Source of the DNA: a virus
Reading direction: 5' to 3' (one strand)
DNA: 35,138 nt
IMG/VR virus record: IMGVR_UViG_3300020061_000015
Coordinates: 1 to 35,138 of that record
Shown here piece after piece: positions 1 through 7,916 of this stretch. The notes under the pieces are model-generated. The model was not told where the DNA came from, did no database searches, and saw only the letters and a list, made by a program, of their open reading frames with translations. A program made the position numbers and the translations under genes. How positions within the stretch are numbered: position 1 is the stretch's first letter; the number at the start of each line of letters is the position of its first letter.

Positions 1-91
1 CTGGGCCAAGATACCCCCCCGGTCATTGTCGGGAGTGTAACACACTAAACCCGCAGGTACAACCCCTAATTTGCGCCCCGTAGGAGCCATT

Positions 92-355
92 TTGAGCGAC
101 TTCCGCGAGACCATAGCCGCCGGCCCCCGGCTGACCGATCTGGCGGCGCTGCGCGATGTCCTGATCACAGCTATAACGTCCCGTGAGACCCGCCCAGGCG
201 AGGTCGCAGCTCTGTCAAAACAACTGTCGGACGTTTTAATTCAAATAGAGGCACTAGCGCCTCCCAAGACAGTGGGGACGCCACTAGATGAGCTTGACAA
301 GCGGCGTCGCGGTCGGGGCGCAAGTGCCCCGCGTAAGGAACGTCCCGCGCGCTAG
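92..355 (+). CDS. putative terminase small subunit
   Basis: An 87-residue, mostly helical, charged protein directly upstream of the terminase large subunit gene and overlapping it by 68 bases. The role would be recognition of phage DNA ends and recruitment of the large subunit to start packaging. The TTG at 92 is preferred over the upstream in-frame TTG at 71 because a TAGGAG ribosome site (81-86) sits five bases before it. The C-terminus is a basic Arg/Lys-rich tail (RRRGRG and similar), compatible with DNA binding. No helix-turn-helix can be proven by eye. The assignment rests mainly on position, size and the basic tail, so the family membership is inferred. Confidence 0.6.
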   Translation: MSDFRETIAAGPRLTDLAALRDVLITAITSRETRPGEVAALSKQLSDVLIQIEALAPPKTVGTPLDELDKRRRGRGASAPRKERPAR

Positions 356-1724
356 CTCCAATGATTTCACTGATGCTGTTTTTCTAGCTCAGTCGTACGG
401 CTTACCGCCCGACCCGTGGCAAGAGCTGGTCTTAGAATCCTGGCTCGGGATGCGAGCTGACGGTAAGTGGGCCGCGTCTCGCTGCGGGCTGGCCGTCCCC
501 CGTCAGAACGGCAAGAACGGCGTCATCGAGATGCGCGAGCTGTACGGGATGATCACCCTGGGTGAGAAATTCTTGCACACGGCGCACGAGGTTAAGACCG
601 CGCGCAAAGCTTTCCTTCGCCTGGCTTCGTTCTTCGAGGACGGTAAGAACCACCCTGAGCTGGCCGCGATGGTCAAAGAGATACGAAAGACCAACGGCCA
701 GGAAGCCGTTGTGTTGCACAACGGTGGATCGGTTGAGTTCGTAGCCCGGTCCAAGGGCTCAGGCCGCGGCTTCTCGGTAGACATCCTCGTCATGGATGAG
801 GCGCAGGAACTCTCGGAAGAGTCGCTAGAAGCGCTGGGCTTCACCACCTCAGCCTCGCCCAACTACCAACATATATTCACGGGTACGCCGCCTGGCCCAA
901 AAGCCACAGGCGAAGTGTTTACCCGCATACGGACCAACGGCAACGCTGGGGATGATCTTCGTCTCGCGTGGCTGGAATGGTCTTGCCAGTCGAAATCGGT
1001 CGATGATGAAATCGACCTCGATGACCGGCGCAACTGGGCGAGTGTTAACCCCGCCCTCGGATACCGGCTCGCGTGGGACACATTAGAGGACGAGCGCGCG
1101 AGCTTCTCTGATGAGGGCTTCTCACGCGAGCGTCTGGGCATGTGGGGCGCGGGAGCCTCGACCGCCATTATTCCAGCGGCGGTGTGGGCTCGGGGAGCCG
1201 ACGGGTCGTCGGAGGTTACCGACCCGGTCGCTTTCGCGGTCGATGTAGATTCAGACGGCGAGCGGGCCTCCATCTCGGTAGCGGGCACACGTAAAGACGG
1301 CAAGTATCATGTCGAAGTCGTGGATAACAGCCCGGGCACGGATTGGGTCTCTGACAGGATACGAGCGCTTGTCGCACAGTGGCAACCGTGCGCGCTGGCG
1401 GCTAACGGCCCCGCCGCTGCGCTGCTACCAGAACTAGACGATAAGATTCCAGTCATGGTTGTAGGAACGGCTGAGTTCGCCGTGGCCTCGCTGGCGTTTA
1501 AGAATCTGGCTGTTGCTGGAAACATACGGCACCTGAATCAGCCGGTTTTGAATGTGGCGCTGGATGTGGCGCGCCGCCGGCCCTCAGGGGATTCTTGGAT
1601 TCTCAGCCGCCGCGATTCTGCGGCGGATATCACGCCGGTCGTGTCCGCGGCATTAGCTTTGTACGGATTCATGGTTGGGCGCCCTAAACGCCGCCCCAAA
1701 AATCGGAAGGTATTGGTCCTTTAA
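288..1724 (+). CDS. terL: terminase large subunit
   Basis: A 478-residue packaging motor: ATPase plus nuclease that pumps DNA into the prohead and cuts concatemers. The ATPase half has an adenine-binding region around PPDPWQ (residues 41-45), a Walker A-like PRQNGKN (71-77), and a Walker B ILVMDEAQE with D170-E171, followed by the FTGTPPGP coupling-motif region. The C-terminal half has VAFAVDVDSDG with spaced acidic residues, as in the RNase H-like nuclease domain. The length is typical for actinophage terminases. The ATG at 288 lies inside the small subunit gene with a GGGGAC-like site upstream. The stop overlaps the portal start (TAATG), implying translational coupling. Confidence 0.93.
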   Translation: MSLTSGVAVGAQVPRVRNVPRASSNDFTDAVFLAQSYGLPPDPWQELVLESWLGMRADGKWAASRCGLAVPRQNGKNGVIEMRELYGMITLGEKFLHTAHEVKTARKAFLRLASFFEDGKNHPELAAMVKEIRKTNGQEAVVLHNGGSVEFVARSKGSGRGFSVDILVMDEAQELSEESLEALGFTTSASPNYQHIFTGTPPGPKATGEVFTRIRTNGNAGDDLRLAWLEWSCQSKSVDDEIDLDDRRNWASVNPALGYRLAWDTLEDERASFSDEGFSRERLGMWGAGASTAIIPAAVWARGADGSSEVTDPVAFAVDVDSDGERASISVAGTRKDGKYHVEVVDNSPGTDWVSDRIRALVAQWQPCALAANGPAAALLPELDDKIPVMVVGTAEFAVASLAFKNLAVAGNIRHLNQPVLNVALDVARRRPSGDSWILSRRDSAADITPVVSAALALYGFMVGRPKRRPKNRKVLVL

Positions 1725-3124
1725 TGCTGGTTGATACCATTCTGGGGTCCCCGCGAGTGCCCGACCTGACGCACCAGGAACAGAATATATTAGATCGGCT
1801 CATCCACCAGTACAAGTGGAAGATGGGCCGTAACCTTCTGCGGTCGCGGTATTACGATTCTCTGAACGTCCTAAAGGACTATGAGATTTCGATTCCGCCG
1901 CAGATGAAGCAATATGAGACAGTTTTGGGCTGGCCCGCTAAGGCCGTGGATTCGCTGTCCCGTAGGTGCAAGCTGGACGGTTTTGTTGTGCCCAACTTGG
2001 ATACCGAGTCTCTCGGCATTGACGAGATGTGGGCGGACAACCGCATGGAGATCGAGGCGCCACAAGCGCACACCTCCGCGCTGATCCATTCGTGTGCGTT
2101 CATCGCCACGACACTCGGCGACACGTCCGTTGGCGAGCCAGAGGTTCTCATCACCGCGCGCTCTGCCCTGTCGGCTACGGCGCTGTGGAACCCGCGCTCC
2201 CGCCGGCTGGATGCGGCGCTTTCGATTATTTCGTATCGGCAGCAGCTGACGGTCGATCTGGTCAAGACCGATCTGATTATGTACTTGCCCGACCAGGTTA
2301 TCGAAGTGTACACGGATGACCGCGGCGCGTGGCAGGTTGTGCGCACCCCCCACTCGCTGGGCCGCGTTCCGGTCGAGGTGCTGGTTTACAAGCCGCGTCT
2401 CGACCGCTGGGCCGGGTCGTCGAGGATCTCGCGTGCGGTCATGTCCATCACCGACGAAGCTGTACGCACGGTGCTTCGCGCTGAGGTTTCTGCCGAGTTC
2501 TTCTCTTCGCCGCAGCGCTACATACTCGGCGCGGATCCCGATGCTTTCGAGGGCGTCGATGGACGCGTTCGTACGGGCTGGGAAGCCATCATGGGACAAA
2601 TGCTGGCGATGTCCCGCGACGAGGACGGCAACGTTCCCACTGTCGGCCAGTTTTCGCAGCAGTCGATGGAGCCCCACTTCGCGCATCTCCGCTCCGCCGC
2701 GACACGCTTCGCCGGCGAGACGAATCTCCCGGTAGGGTCGCTAGGTATCGTGCAAGACAACCCATCGTCAGCCGAGGCTATCGACGCGGCCAAAGAAGAG
2801 CTTATCAACGAGGCTGAGGATGCTGACACGGTATTCGGCTACGCGTGGGCTAGCGCGGTCCGTACGGGCCTTCAGCTGCGCGAGAACCGCATGGACATGC
2901 CGTCCGAGTGGCGCAAGCTTACGGCCAAGTGGCGCGATCCTAAGACGCCATCTAGGTCGTCAGCGGCCGACGCCGTGCTCAAGACGGTGCAGGCTTTCCC
3001 TTGGATGGCAGAATCGCCGACCGCGCTTGAGCAGCTCGGCTGGGACCAGACCACGATTGCCCGTGCGCTAGCTGAGAAAGCCAAGATGCCTCCGGTACCG
3101 GTGGCCAAGCCAGTTACGAAATAG
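1724..3124 (+). CDS. portal protein
   Basis: A 466-residue protein that would form the dodecameric ring at one capsid vertex, through which DNA enters and leaves. Evidence: position directly after the terminase with a one-base stop/start overlap, correct size, and sequence features of the actinophage SPP1/HK97-like portal family. These are an N-terminal helix ending YKWKMGRNLLRSRYYDS, then LGWPAKAVDSLSRRCKLDGF, and a central VEVLVYKPR-type wing followed by a SRISRAVMSITDEAV helix. A LPVGSLGIVQDNPSSAEAI segment matches the crown-side region common to these portals. No disruption is seen. Confidence 0.9.
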   Translation: MLVDTILGSPRVPDLTHQEQNILDRLIHQYKWKMGRNLLRSRYYDSLNVLKDYEISIPPQMKQYETVLGWPAKAVDSLSRRCKLDGFVVPNLDTESLGIDEMWADNRMEIEAPQAHTSALIHSCAFIATTLGDTSVGEPEVLITARSALSATALWNPRSRRLDAALSIISYRQQLTVDLVKTDLIMYLPDQVIEVYTDDRGAWQVVRTPHSLGRVPVEVLVYKPRLDRWAGSSRISRAVMSITDEAVRTVLRAEVSAEFFSSPQRYILGADPDAFEGVDGRVRTGWEAIMGQMLAMSRDEDGNVPTVGQFSQQSMEPHFAHLRSAATRFAGETNLPVGSLGIVQDNPSSAEAIDAAKEELINEAEDADTVFGYAWASAVRTGLQLRENRMDMPSEWRKLTAKWRDPKTPSRSSAADAVLKTVQAFPWMAESPTALEQLGWDQTTIARALAEKAKMPPVPVAKPVTK

Positions 3125-3178
3125 ACTTCCTGCTCGGCGCGAGGCTGAGCGGATTTACCCTGCGATGGGGGAGTTAAA

Positions 3179-3754
3179 GTGAGTGATCCAGTAGAAAAAT
3201 CCGGCGCGGATGTTGTGGTAGAGGATGCCCCAACGGCGGCGGTTGAAAATGCCGCACAGGACGCGCCAAAAACGGGGGACGAAACCCTCGGGGATGCTGG
3301 TAAAAAGGCACTCATTGCTGAGAGAGCAGAGAAGAAAGCTCTTGCCAAGGCAAATGCTGAATTGGTCGCGAGGGTCAAGGCGTTTGAGGATGCGCAGCTA
3401 TCTGACACAGAGAAGCAGTCCAAGCGGCTTGCTGAACTGGAGAAAGAAGCCGCATCAGCGCGAGGCGAGGCAATCCGTTACCGGATTGCAGCTAAATTCC
3501 AGGTGTCCGACGAGGATGCTGAACTCTTTCTTACAGGTAGTGACGAAGAATCACTCACTAAACAGGCCACGCGACTCTCAGAACGAGCCGCGGCTGCCAA
3601 GCCAAAGTCCGGCGCTTATGTGCCGGGCGAGGGTCGCTCCGCGAACACCCCCAATATCAACGATGAAATCGCCGCCGCCCAGAAAGCGCGTAACTTTACA
3701 CGAGTTATTGCGCTTAAAGAGCAGCAATCTGCCCAGCAACGGGCATCTAAATAA
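3179..3754 (+). CDS. capsid scaffolding protein
   Basis: A 191-residue, highly charged Glu/Lys/Ala-rich protein between portal and major capsid genes, the standard place of the scaffold that shapes the procapsid and is then lost. Residues about 35-105 are a long amphipathic helix or coiled coil (many E-K-A repeats). The N-terminal 35 residues are acidic and disordered-looking, and the C-terminus is polar and basic (KEQQSAQQRASK). The start is GTG at 3179 with GGGGGAG upstream (about 3168-3174). There is no visible protease motif. The call rests on composition and position, so the exact family is unknown. Confidence 0.8.
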   Translation: MSDPVEKSGADVVVEDAPTAAVENAAQDAPKTGDETLGDAGKKALIAERAEKKALAKANAELVARVKAFEDAQLSDTEKQSKRLAELEKEAASARGEAIRYRIAAKFQVSDEDAELFLTGSDEESLTKQATRLSERAAAAKPKSGAYVPGEGRSANTPNINDEIAAAQKARNFTRVIALKEQQSAQQRASK

Positions 3755-3773
3755 GCCTTAGGAGGGCTATATT

Positions 3774-5021
3774 ATGTCCGGTATTACAGGGTTGGGCACA
3801 ACCTTTAATCTCCCTAACTTTCACGGGGAGCTTTTTGCCCTTACACCGTCCGACACCCCGCTGCTTTCTGCGGCTGGTGGGCTGGGCGGCGGAGCACAGA
3901 CTGACTCGACCGCTTTTGAATGGCAGACGTACGACTTGCGGGACGCGGCCAGCCGCCCCCGTCTAGAGGGCGCTGACGCCCCGACAGCGGAAGAGCGCGT
4001 GCGCGCGAACGTCGAGAACGTGGTGCAGATTTTCCACGAGTCGGTGCAGACCTCGTACACCAAGGCCGCTGCGAGTGGCCAGTACAACACGGTCACGGGT
4101 GCTCCATTCTTCTCAAGCTCGGGCGAGCCTAATCCTGTGGTAAATGAGCACTCTTGGCAGATCATGCAGGCGCTCAAGCAGATCGCCCGCGATGTCAACT
4201 ACACGTTCTGGAACGGCACGAAGGTCAAGCCGACCGACAACACCACGGCCCGCGCGACTCAGGGTCTTCTGGGTGCGCTGACGTCGAATGCCCAGGTCGC
4301 CCCGGGTTCGGTTCTCCGTACCGGTGCGACGTCGGCTACAGACACGATCACGGTTACACACTCGCTTGTCGCTGCTAATGGTGACAAGGTCGTTTTCACG
4401 GCAGTGGGCGCGTCTACCACGATTGTTCCCGGCCGCGCGTACTACGTGCAGTCCAACTCGACCACGGCGTCGTTCAAGGTTTCTGCTACTAGTGGTGGCG
4501 CGGCCATCGCGGTTGGTACCGCTACGGGCATCGCTTTCTATGAGATGCACGCCACGGTTGTCAGCACGACCCCCAGCAGCTTTGTCACACCGGACACCAT
4601 CGGCGCGCTGCTCCAGAGTGTGTTTGATAACGGCGGGATCACGGAGCAGGGCACCGCGACCCTGTTCGTGCCTTCCGGCCAGAAACGCGCCATCTCCAAG
4701 GCGTACTCCACCGCGTATTCCAGCACCGCCGGCATCATGGGCGGGACCCGGAACGTCGGAGGTGTCGACATGGACACCATCGTGACCGACTTCGGCACCC
4801 TGAACATTGTTGTCGACCGGGTTCTTCCGGCCGACGCGGTGGTCGTGGTTTCGCTTGAGCAGATCGACCCAGTATTCCTGAACATCCCCGGGAAGGGCGT
4901 TCTCTTCGAGGAAGAGCTTGCCAAGACCGGCGCAGCGGACCGCACCCAGATCTACGGCGAGATCGGCCTGAAGTACGGCAACCAGGCTGCTCACGGCGTC
5001 GTTCGCGGCCTGTTCGCGTAA
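3774..5021 (+). CDS. major capsid protein with inserted beta domain
   Basis: A 415-residue shell subunit of presumed HK97 fold. It has a strong AGGAGGG ribosome site just upstream (about 3761-3767). The N-terminal part (FHGELFALTPSDTPLLSAAG, then FEWQTYDLRD) resembles the SU10/DUF5309-like capsid proteins. The C-terminal half (MGGTRNVGGVDMDTIVTDFG, DRVLPADAVVVVSLEQIDP, RTQIYGEIGLKYGNQAAHG) is the P- and A-domain part of that family. Between them, residues about 175-262 form a Thr/Ser/Val-rich beta insertion with the pattern GDKVVF, PGRAYYV, TTASFKVSATSGG. This looks like a small surface domain inserted in the capsid fold. The gene should be among the most highly expressed. Confidence 0.9.
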   Translation: MSGITGLGTTFNLPNFHGELFALTPSDTPLLSAAGGLGGGAQTDSTAFEWQTYDLRDAASRPRLEGADAPTAEERVRANVENVVQIFHESVQTSYTKAAASGQYNTVTGAPFFSSSGEPNPVVNEHSWQIMQALKQIARDVNYTFWNGTKVKPTDNTTARATQGLLGALTSNAQVAPGSVLRTGATSATDTITVTHSLVAANGDKVVFTAVGASTTIVPGRAYYVQSNSTTASFKVSATSGGAAIAVGTATGIAFYEMHATVVSTTPSSFVTPDTIGALLQSVFDNGGITEQGTATLFVPSGQKRAISKAYSTAYSSTAGIMGGTRNVGGVDMDTIVTDFGTLNIVVDRVLPADAVVVVSLEQIDPVFLNIPGKGVLFEEELAKTGAADRTQIYGEIGLKYGNQAAHGVVRGLFA

Positions 5022-5027
5022 GGCACC

Positions 5028-5456
5028 ATGGCGCCGCTGATCGTTCGCGCTGATGTCGAGGTGAGACTAGGACAGACTCTAGTCTCACCAGAGACGCTGC
5101 AGGTGGATGACTTGATCATCTATGCCAGCGCCCGGCTGCGGCGTCTGGTGCCCGATCTTGATGCTCGTGTAGCTGACTGGACCACAGACCCTAGACCGGT
5201 CACAGCGCTTGATCCTGATTTGGTCAAAGGCGCGATGGTCTCTGCGGTTATCCGGGCGTTAGATTTCTCTAGGGTCGGCCGGAGAATTAAGTCCGAAGAA
5301 TACCCCGAAATCCGAACCACATATAACACAGATAAAGCGGATGAGTCGGGTGTATTCTTCACTGAGGCTGAATTAGATGATCTGGCGTACATTCCGTCCG
5401 CTGGGTCGGGAGCCGTAGCGTTCTCGATTTCTACTATTCCGGTTCGGCCGGAATAA
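5028..5456 (+). CDS. head-tail connector (adaptor)
   Basis: A 142-residue protein immediately after the capsid gene, where siphoviruses encode the gp6/gp15-like adaptor that binds below the portal. The N-terminus (VRADVEVRLGQTL) and the predominantly helical first 90 residues (VDDLIIYASARLRRLVPDLDARV and similar) fit this family. The C-terminal part is beta-like and polar. The ATG at 5028 is preceded by a weak AAGG. The stop overlaps the next start (TAATG). The family assignment is inferred from position, size and helical pattern. Confidence 0.72.
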   Translation: MAPLIVRADVEVRLGQTLVSPETLQVDDLIIYASARLRRLVPDLDARVADWTTDPRPVTALDPDLVKGAMVSAVIRALDFSRVGRRIKSEEYPEIRTTYNTDKADESGVFFTEAELDDLAYIPSAGSGAVAFSISTIPVRPE

Positions 5457-5833
5457 TGCTTCCCGAGAGCTGGACGCTCCTCCGCCGGGGTACTCCCTCT
5501 GTCGATCCCTCAACCGGGAACAATAGACCAGGATCGGTCACGGAGGTCCCTTGGCGGGGGCTGCTTCAGGTTGCAGCGATCGAGCGGCGCACGGATGAGC
5601 CTTCGGCTACGGGGGCGCTCACCGAATTGCTGCTTTTGCTTGACCCGGGCGTTGTTACTGGCCGGGAAGATGTTTGGCGGTTTGATGGGCCCGCGAGCGT
5701 GGCTGACTTGGTGAAAATAGGCCAAACTGTTCAGGTTAGGGGCACACCAAGAACGCGCAGACCTGTTCGTGGTAATCGCTCAGATTCGTATATTGTGGCA
5801 GTTGTGCGGTATGCCACCGATTTGATGGAGTGA
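5456..5833 (+). CDS. head-tail stopper/connector protein
   Basis: A 125-residue protein of mainly beta character (WTLLRRGTPSVDPSTGN, VPWRGLLQVAAIERR, LTELLLLLDPG). This resembles the SPP1 gp16-like head closure proteins of actinophages, which plug the portal channel and dock the tail. It starts at the ATG overlapping the preceding TAA and ends two bases before the next gene, so it is translationally coupled on both sides. The assignment is by order in the neck module and general fold impression; no catalytic motif is expected. Confidence 0.65.
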   Translation: MLPESWTLLRRGTPSVDPSTGNNRPGSVTEVPWRGLLQVAAIERRTDEPSATGALTELLLLLDPGVVTGREDVWRFDGPASVADLVKIGQTVQVRGTPRTRRPVRGNRSDSYIVAVVRYATDLME

Positions 5834-5834
5834 A

Positions 5835-6038
5835 ATGGCTGAATTAGTTAGATTTACGGACGAGACTGGGACGCACTACACCCAAAAAGGATCAAGATTT
5901 CACCGCGATTATCTTCGTGATCACCCAGTAGAGGTTGTGGAGGTCGCGGAGCCCGAAGAGGTCACGGTCGGGGTCCCGCCCGCCGAGTCGCTAGCAAAGG
6001 TCGCGGATCTCGGTCTGAAGGCACCTAAAAAGTCGTGA
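5835..6038 (+). CDS. small neck-module protein of unknown function
   Basis: A 67-residue acidic protein between the putative stopper and the HK97 gp10-like protein. I do not recognise it. The N-terminus (MAELVRFTDETGTHYTQKGSRFH) looks like a small beta hairpin unit. The C-terminus is Val/Glu/Pro-rich and probably flexible, ending in KAPKKS. The start is one base after the upstream TGA, and its stop overlaps the next GTG start (GTGA). Tight coupling to neck genes suggests a structural or assembly role, but this is inference. Confidence 0.7.
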   Translation: MAELVRFTDETGTHYTQKGSRFHRDYLRDHPVEVVEVAEPEEVTVGVPPAESLAKVADLGLKAPKKS

Positions 6039-6343
6039 TCTCGAACGCGGTCATTGTCTGGTATCCAAGCGCAGACGCGGACATCATTGCGGCGTCTACC
6101 GAGCAGCGGATTGCCATTGCTGAGCGGATTGTGGACGACGCGCAGCAAAATGCACCAGTGCGTACTGGTGCATTCCGTGACGGCATGCATGTGGAGATAA
6201 GCGGGGACGAAGTTGACGTCGTCGACGACGACCCCGCGGCGTTTTTCATTGAGTACGGCACGTTAGACACACCGCCAGCAGGTGTTATCACTGAAGCCGC
6301 CGAGAGCGAAGGCGAATATCACGGGAAGAGGCCAGGGCAATGA
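6035..6343 (+). CDS. HK97 gp10-like neck/tail protein
   Basis: A 102-residue protein with the hallmark of the HK97 gp10 / minor capsid-tail joining family: an N-terminal helix IAIAERIVDDAQQNAPVRTG (residues about 26-45), then GAFRDGMHVE, then AFFIEYGT near the C-terminus. In this family APV-TG and the late A-F-EYGT box are the conserved signatures. It would act at the head-tail joint. The GTG start overlaps the previous stop, and its own stop overlaps the following ATG. Confidence 0.78.
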   Translation: MISNAVIVWYPSADADIIAASTEQRIAIAERIVDDAQQNAPVRTGAFRDGMHVEISGDEVDVVDDDPAAFFIEYGTLDTPPAGVITEAAESEGEYHGKRPGQ

Positions 6344-6786
6344 CCGCTCCCGTTCCGTTCGCTCCCGGCGCTGTCCGGGAGTTTTTGCTGGCCCAAGCTC
6401 AGTACACGGCGCTTAATGTGCAGAGCACGACTACACGGGACTTGCCGGAAGAGATTACCGGCCCGTGTGTGCTGATTCGCGCGGTGCGTACTGACGGTAC
6501 GGACCCTTTTCTGAGGCGCTCGCGCATTCAGGTCGATGTTGTGGTGCCTAAGCTGGAGATTTTGGGCGGCACTGTCGACCCAGACGAGCTGGCTTGGGAC
6601 ATCGCAGCTACAGCAGGTCAGCTGCTCGGAAGGGCGGCTAATATTAGCTTTCGGGATGCCGCCTGGGCTGGAAAATGGGTGGAAGGCCCGCTCTCGGGGG
6701 GAACTGATATCTCTCGGGGTGCAGATAATCCTTTATATCGTGTTCTGGTTAGGGTCGAGCTGAAAATGCGAGCGCCAAGGAGCTGA
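6340..6786 (+). CDS. tail terminator protein
   Basis: A 148-residue protein at the usual tail terminator (lambda gpU-like) position, just before the major tail protein region. It is an alpha/beta protein: an N-terminal helix (PGAVREFLLAQAQY), a central strand RRSRIQVDVVVPKLE, a helix PDELAWDIAATAGQLLGRA, and a final strand YRVLVRVELKMRAPRS. It would cap the tail tube at its head-proximal end and set the stop of tail growth. It is separated from the major tail protein by an inserted HNH gene, which is abnormal for this module. Confidence 0.74.
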   Translation: MTAPVPFAPGAVREFLLAQAQYTALNVQSTTTRDLPEEITGPCVLIRAVRTDGTDPFLRRSRIQVDVVVPKLEILGGTVDPDELAWDIAATAGQLLGRAANISFRDAAWAGKWVEGPLSGGTDISRGADNPLYRVLVRVELKMRAPRS

Positions 6787-6789
6787 ATC

Positions 6790-7359
6790 TTGATTGATTT
6801 TGATTTGATCTGTTTTCAGTGTGGTTCTGTTTTTGTTAAAGGCATTTGCAAGAAATGTTACAACCGGGAGTATGGCCGTGAATACAACCAGAACAATCGA
6901 GAAAGCATCTCTGCGCGCGGCCGGGAATACTACCAGAACAATCGAGAGAGTATCATTGCGCGCAGCCGGGAATACCGCCGCGCTAATCGAGAGAGCACCA
7001 GCGCACGTCTGCGCGCGCACCAGAAAGCCAATCCAGAACTGTATCAGGCTGCGGCTGCCCGCCGCCGCGTGCGTATTGAGACCGGTATGAGTGCGGAAGA
7101 CCGGTCCGCCTCGGTCGAGTGGAGGAGGTTCCTAAAACATTGCCCGTGTTTTTACTGCGGCGAGTTCGCGGAAGTTACCCACGTTGACCACATGCTTCCG
7201 CTGAGTCGCGGGGGGACTGATCACTGGCATAATCTCCAGCAATCGTGCCAAAAATGCAATCTCAGTAAAGGCACGAAGACCGCCGAAGAGTTTCAGGCCG
7301 CGAAATCCGTGGCCCGCATTAATGCCCCTTGCGGGCCACATAAAAGGAGTACACCTTGA
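6790..7359 (+). CDS. HNH homing endonuclease-like protein
   Basis: A 189-residue free-standing HNH nuclease. The N-terminus is a zinc ribbon with C8-x2-C11 and C20-x2-C23. A 15-residue repeat region follows (residues about 31-75, NRES-type units), then the HNH core: C120-x2-C123, D133-H134, N148, and C153-x2-C156 followed by NLSKG. Family members make a DNA cut and spread into alleles lacking the gene. It sits between tail terminator and major tail protein genes that are normally adjacent, so it looks like a mobile insertion. The 5' part (6790-6870) is AT-rich compared with its neighbours, which supports acquisition. The start is TTG at 6790, and the stop overlaps the next TTG start. The ribosome site of the major tail gene (AAAGGAGT, 7343-7350) lies inside its 3' end. 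Confidence 0.88.
   Translation: MIDFDLICFQCGSVFVKGICKKCYNREYGREYNQNNRESISARGREYYQNNRESIIARSREYRRANRESTSARLRAHQKANPELYQAAAARRRVRIETGMSAEDRSASVEWRRFLKHCPCFYCGEFAEVTHVDHMLPLSRGGTDHWHNLQQSCQKCNLSKGTKTAEEFQAAKSVARINAPCGPHKRSTP
6880..7014 (+). repeat. three tandem 45-bp repeats inside HNH gene
   Basis: Three head-to-tail copies of a 45-base unit start at 6880, 6925 and 6970, each beginning GAATAC and carrying AATCGAGA about 16 bases in. The first two are nearly identical and the third has diverged. They encode 15-residue units (EY-x3-NRES pattern), probably a helical DNA-contact linker of the HNH protein. Such repeats are common in phage HNH proteins and arise by in-frame duplication. Confidence 0.85.
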
Positions 7360-7916
7360 GCACACATGCAGATCCAGAAAAGGCATATATCTACCTGGAC
7401 GGTGACGGCTGGCGCGCGCCCGCCGGTACCGCCCGCCCGACTAACCCTTTCATCGCCACCCCGGTTACGGGAGCCGTAGCGTGGGACGCTTTCGGTGGAA
7501 TCGAGGCCGGGTTCGATGTTACCGCGACTCGCGCGGTCAAAACGCTGCCAGTCTGGAACCGCCGCGAAGCCCCGTACAAGGTCAACAAGGACCCGCGCGA
7601 GGACCGTGTAAAGCTGCGTCCGGTGGATTACTCGGTCGCTACCGTACTGACCGCGCTCGAAGGCGGCTCCATCGTGGAGTCACCAGCCGCGTCTGGCGTT
7701 TTCGAGTGGCACAACGGCTCCGATGAAGAATTCGCGCTGCTGCTGATCGCCCGTGACGGCGACACTTCAGTTGGGTTCTATTCCGGTCGCGTAACTTTGA
7801 CCACGCCACCTCCGCGCACCTTCGGTAAGGCCGAGCTGGATGGTTTCGAGATCGAGCTACTCGCCCTCGAACCTTTCGTTCCACTGACCAGCTTTAACCC
7901 CCTCGGCAGCGGCTAG
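7356..7916 (+). CDS. major tail protein (short form)
   Basis: A 186-residue tail tube subunit. It starts with TTG at 7356, set by the ideal AAAGGAGT site at 7343-7350. Features of the actinophage tube protein: N-terminal YIYLDGDGWRAPAGTARP, then VAWDAFGGIEAGFDV (the typical "G-W--fG-----g" opening), a middle VKLRPVDYSVATVLTALEGG, and a C-terminal RVTLTTPPPRTFGKAELDGF strand pair. It ends at the TAG at 7914 after FNPLGSG. Tube subunits polymerise around the tape measure protein. A longer frameshifted form is also likely (see the next entry). Confidence 0.9.
   Translation: MSTHADPEKAYIYLDGDGWRAPAGTARPTNPFIATPVTGAVAWDAFGGIEAGFDVTATRAVKTLPVWNRREAPYKVNKDPREDRVKLRPVDYSVATVLTALEGGSIVESPAASGVFEWHNGSDEEFALLLIARDGDTSVGFYSGRVTLTTPPPRTFGKAELDGFEIELLALEPFVPLTSFNPLGSG

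Noticed and set aside
1-91. possible cos site or promoter at the left edge
   Set aside because: A C-run and short dyad-like bases are present, but no clear -10/-35 pair, cohesive-end feature or repeat can be supported.
1871-2686. 271-residue minus-strand ORF
   Set aside because: Shadow of the portal gene with Arg/His/Asn-rich composition and no start signals.
4113-4994. 293-residue minus-strand ORF
   Set aside because: Shadow of the major capsid gene; Arg/Gly-rich, no operon context on that strand.
6880-7014. possible CRISPR-like repeat array
   Set aside because: Units are contiguous with no spacers and lie in frame within the HNH gene.
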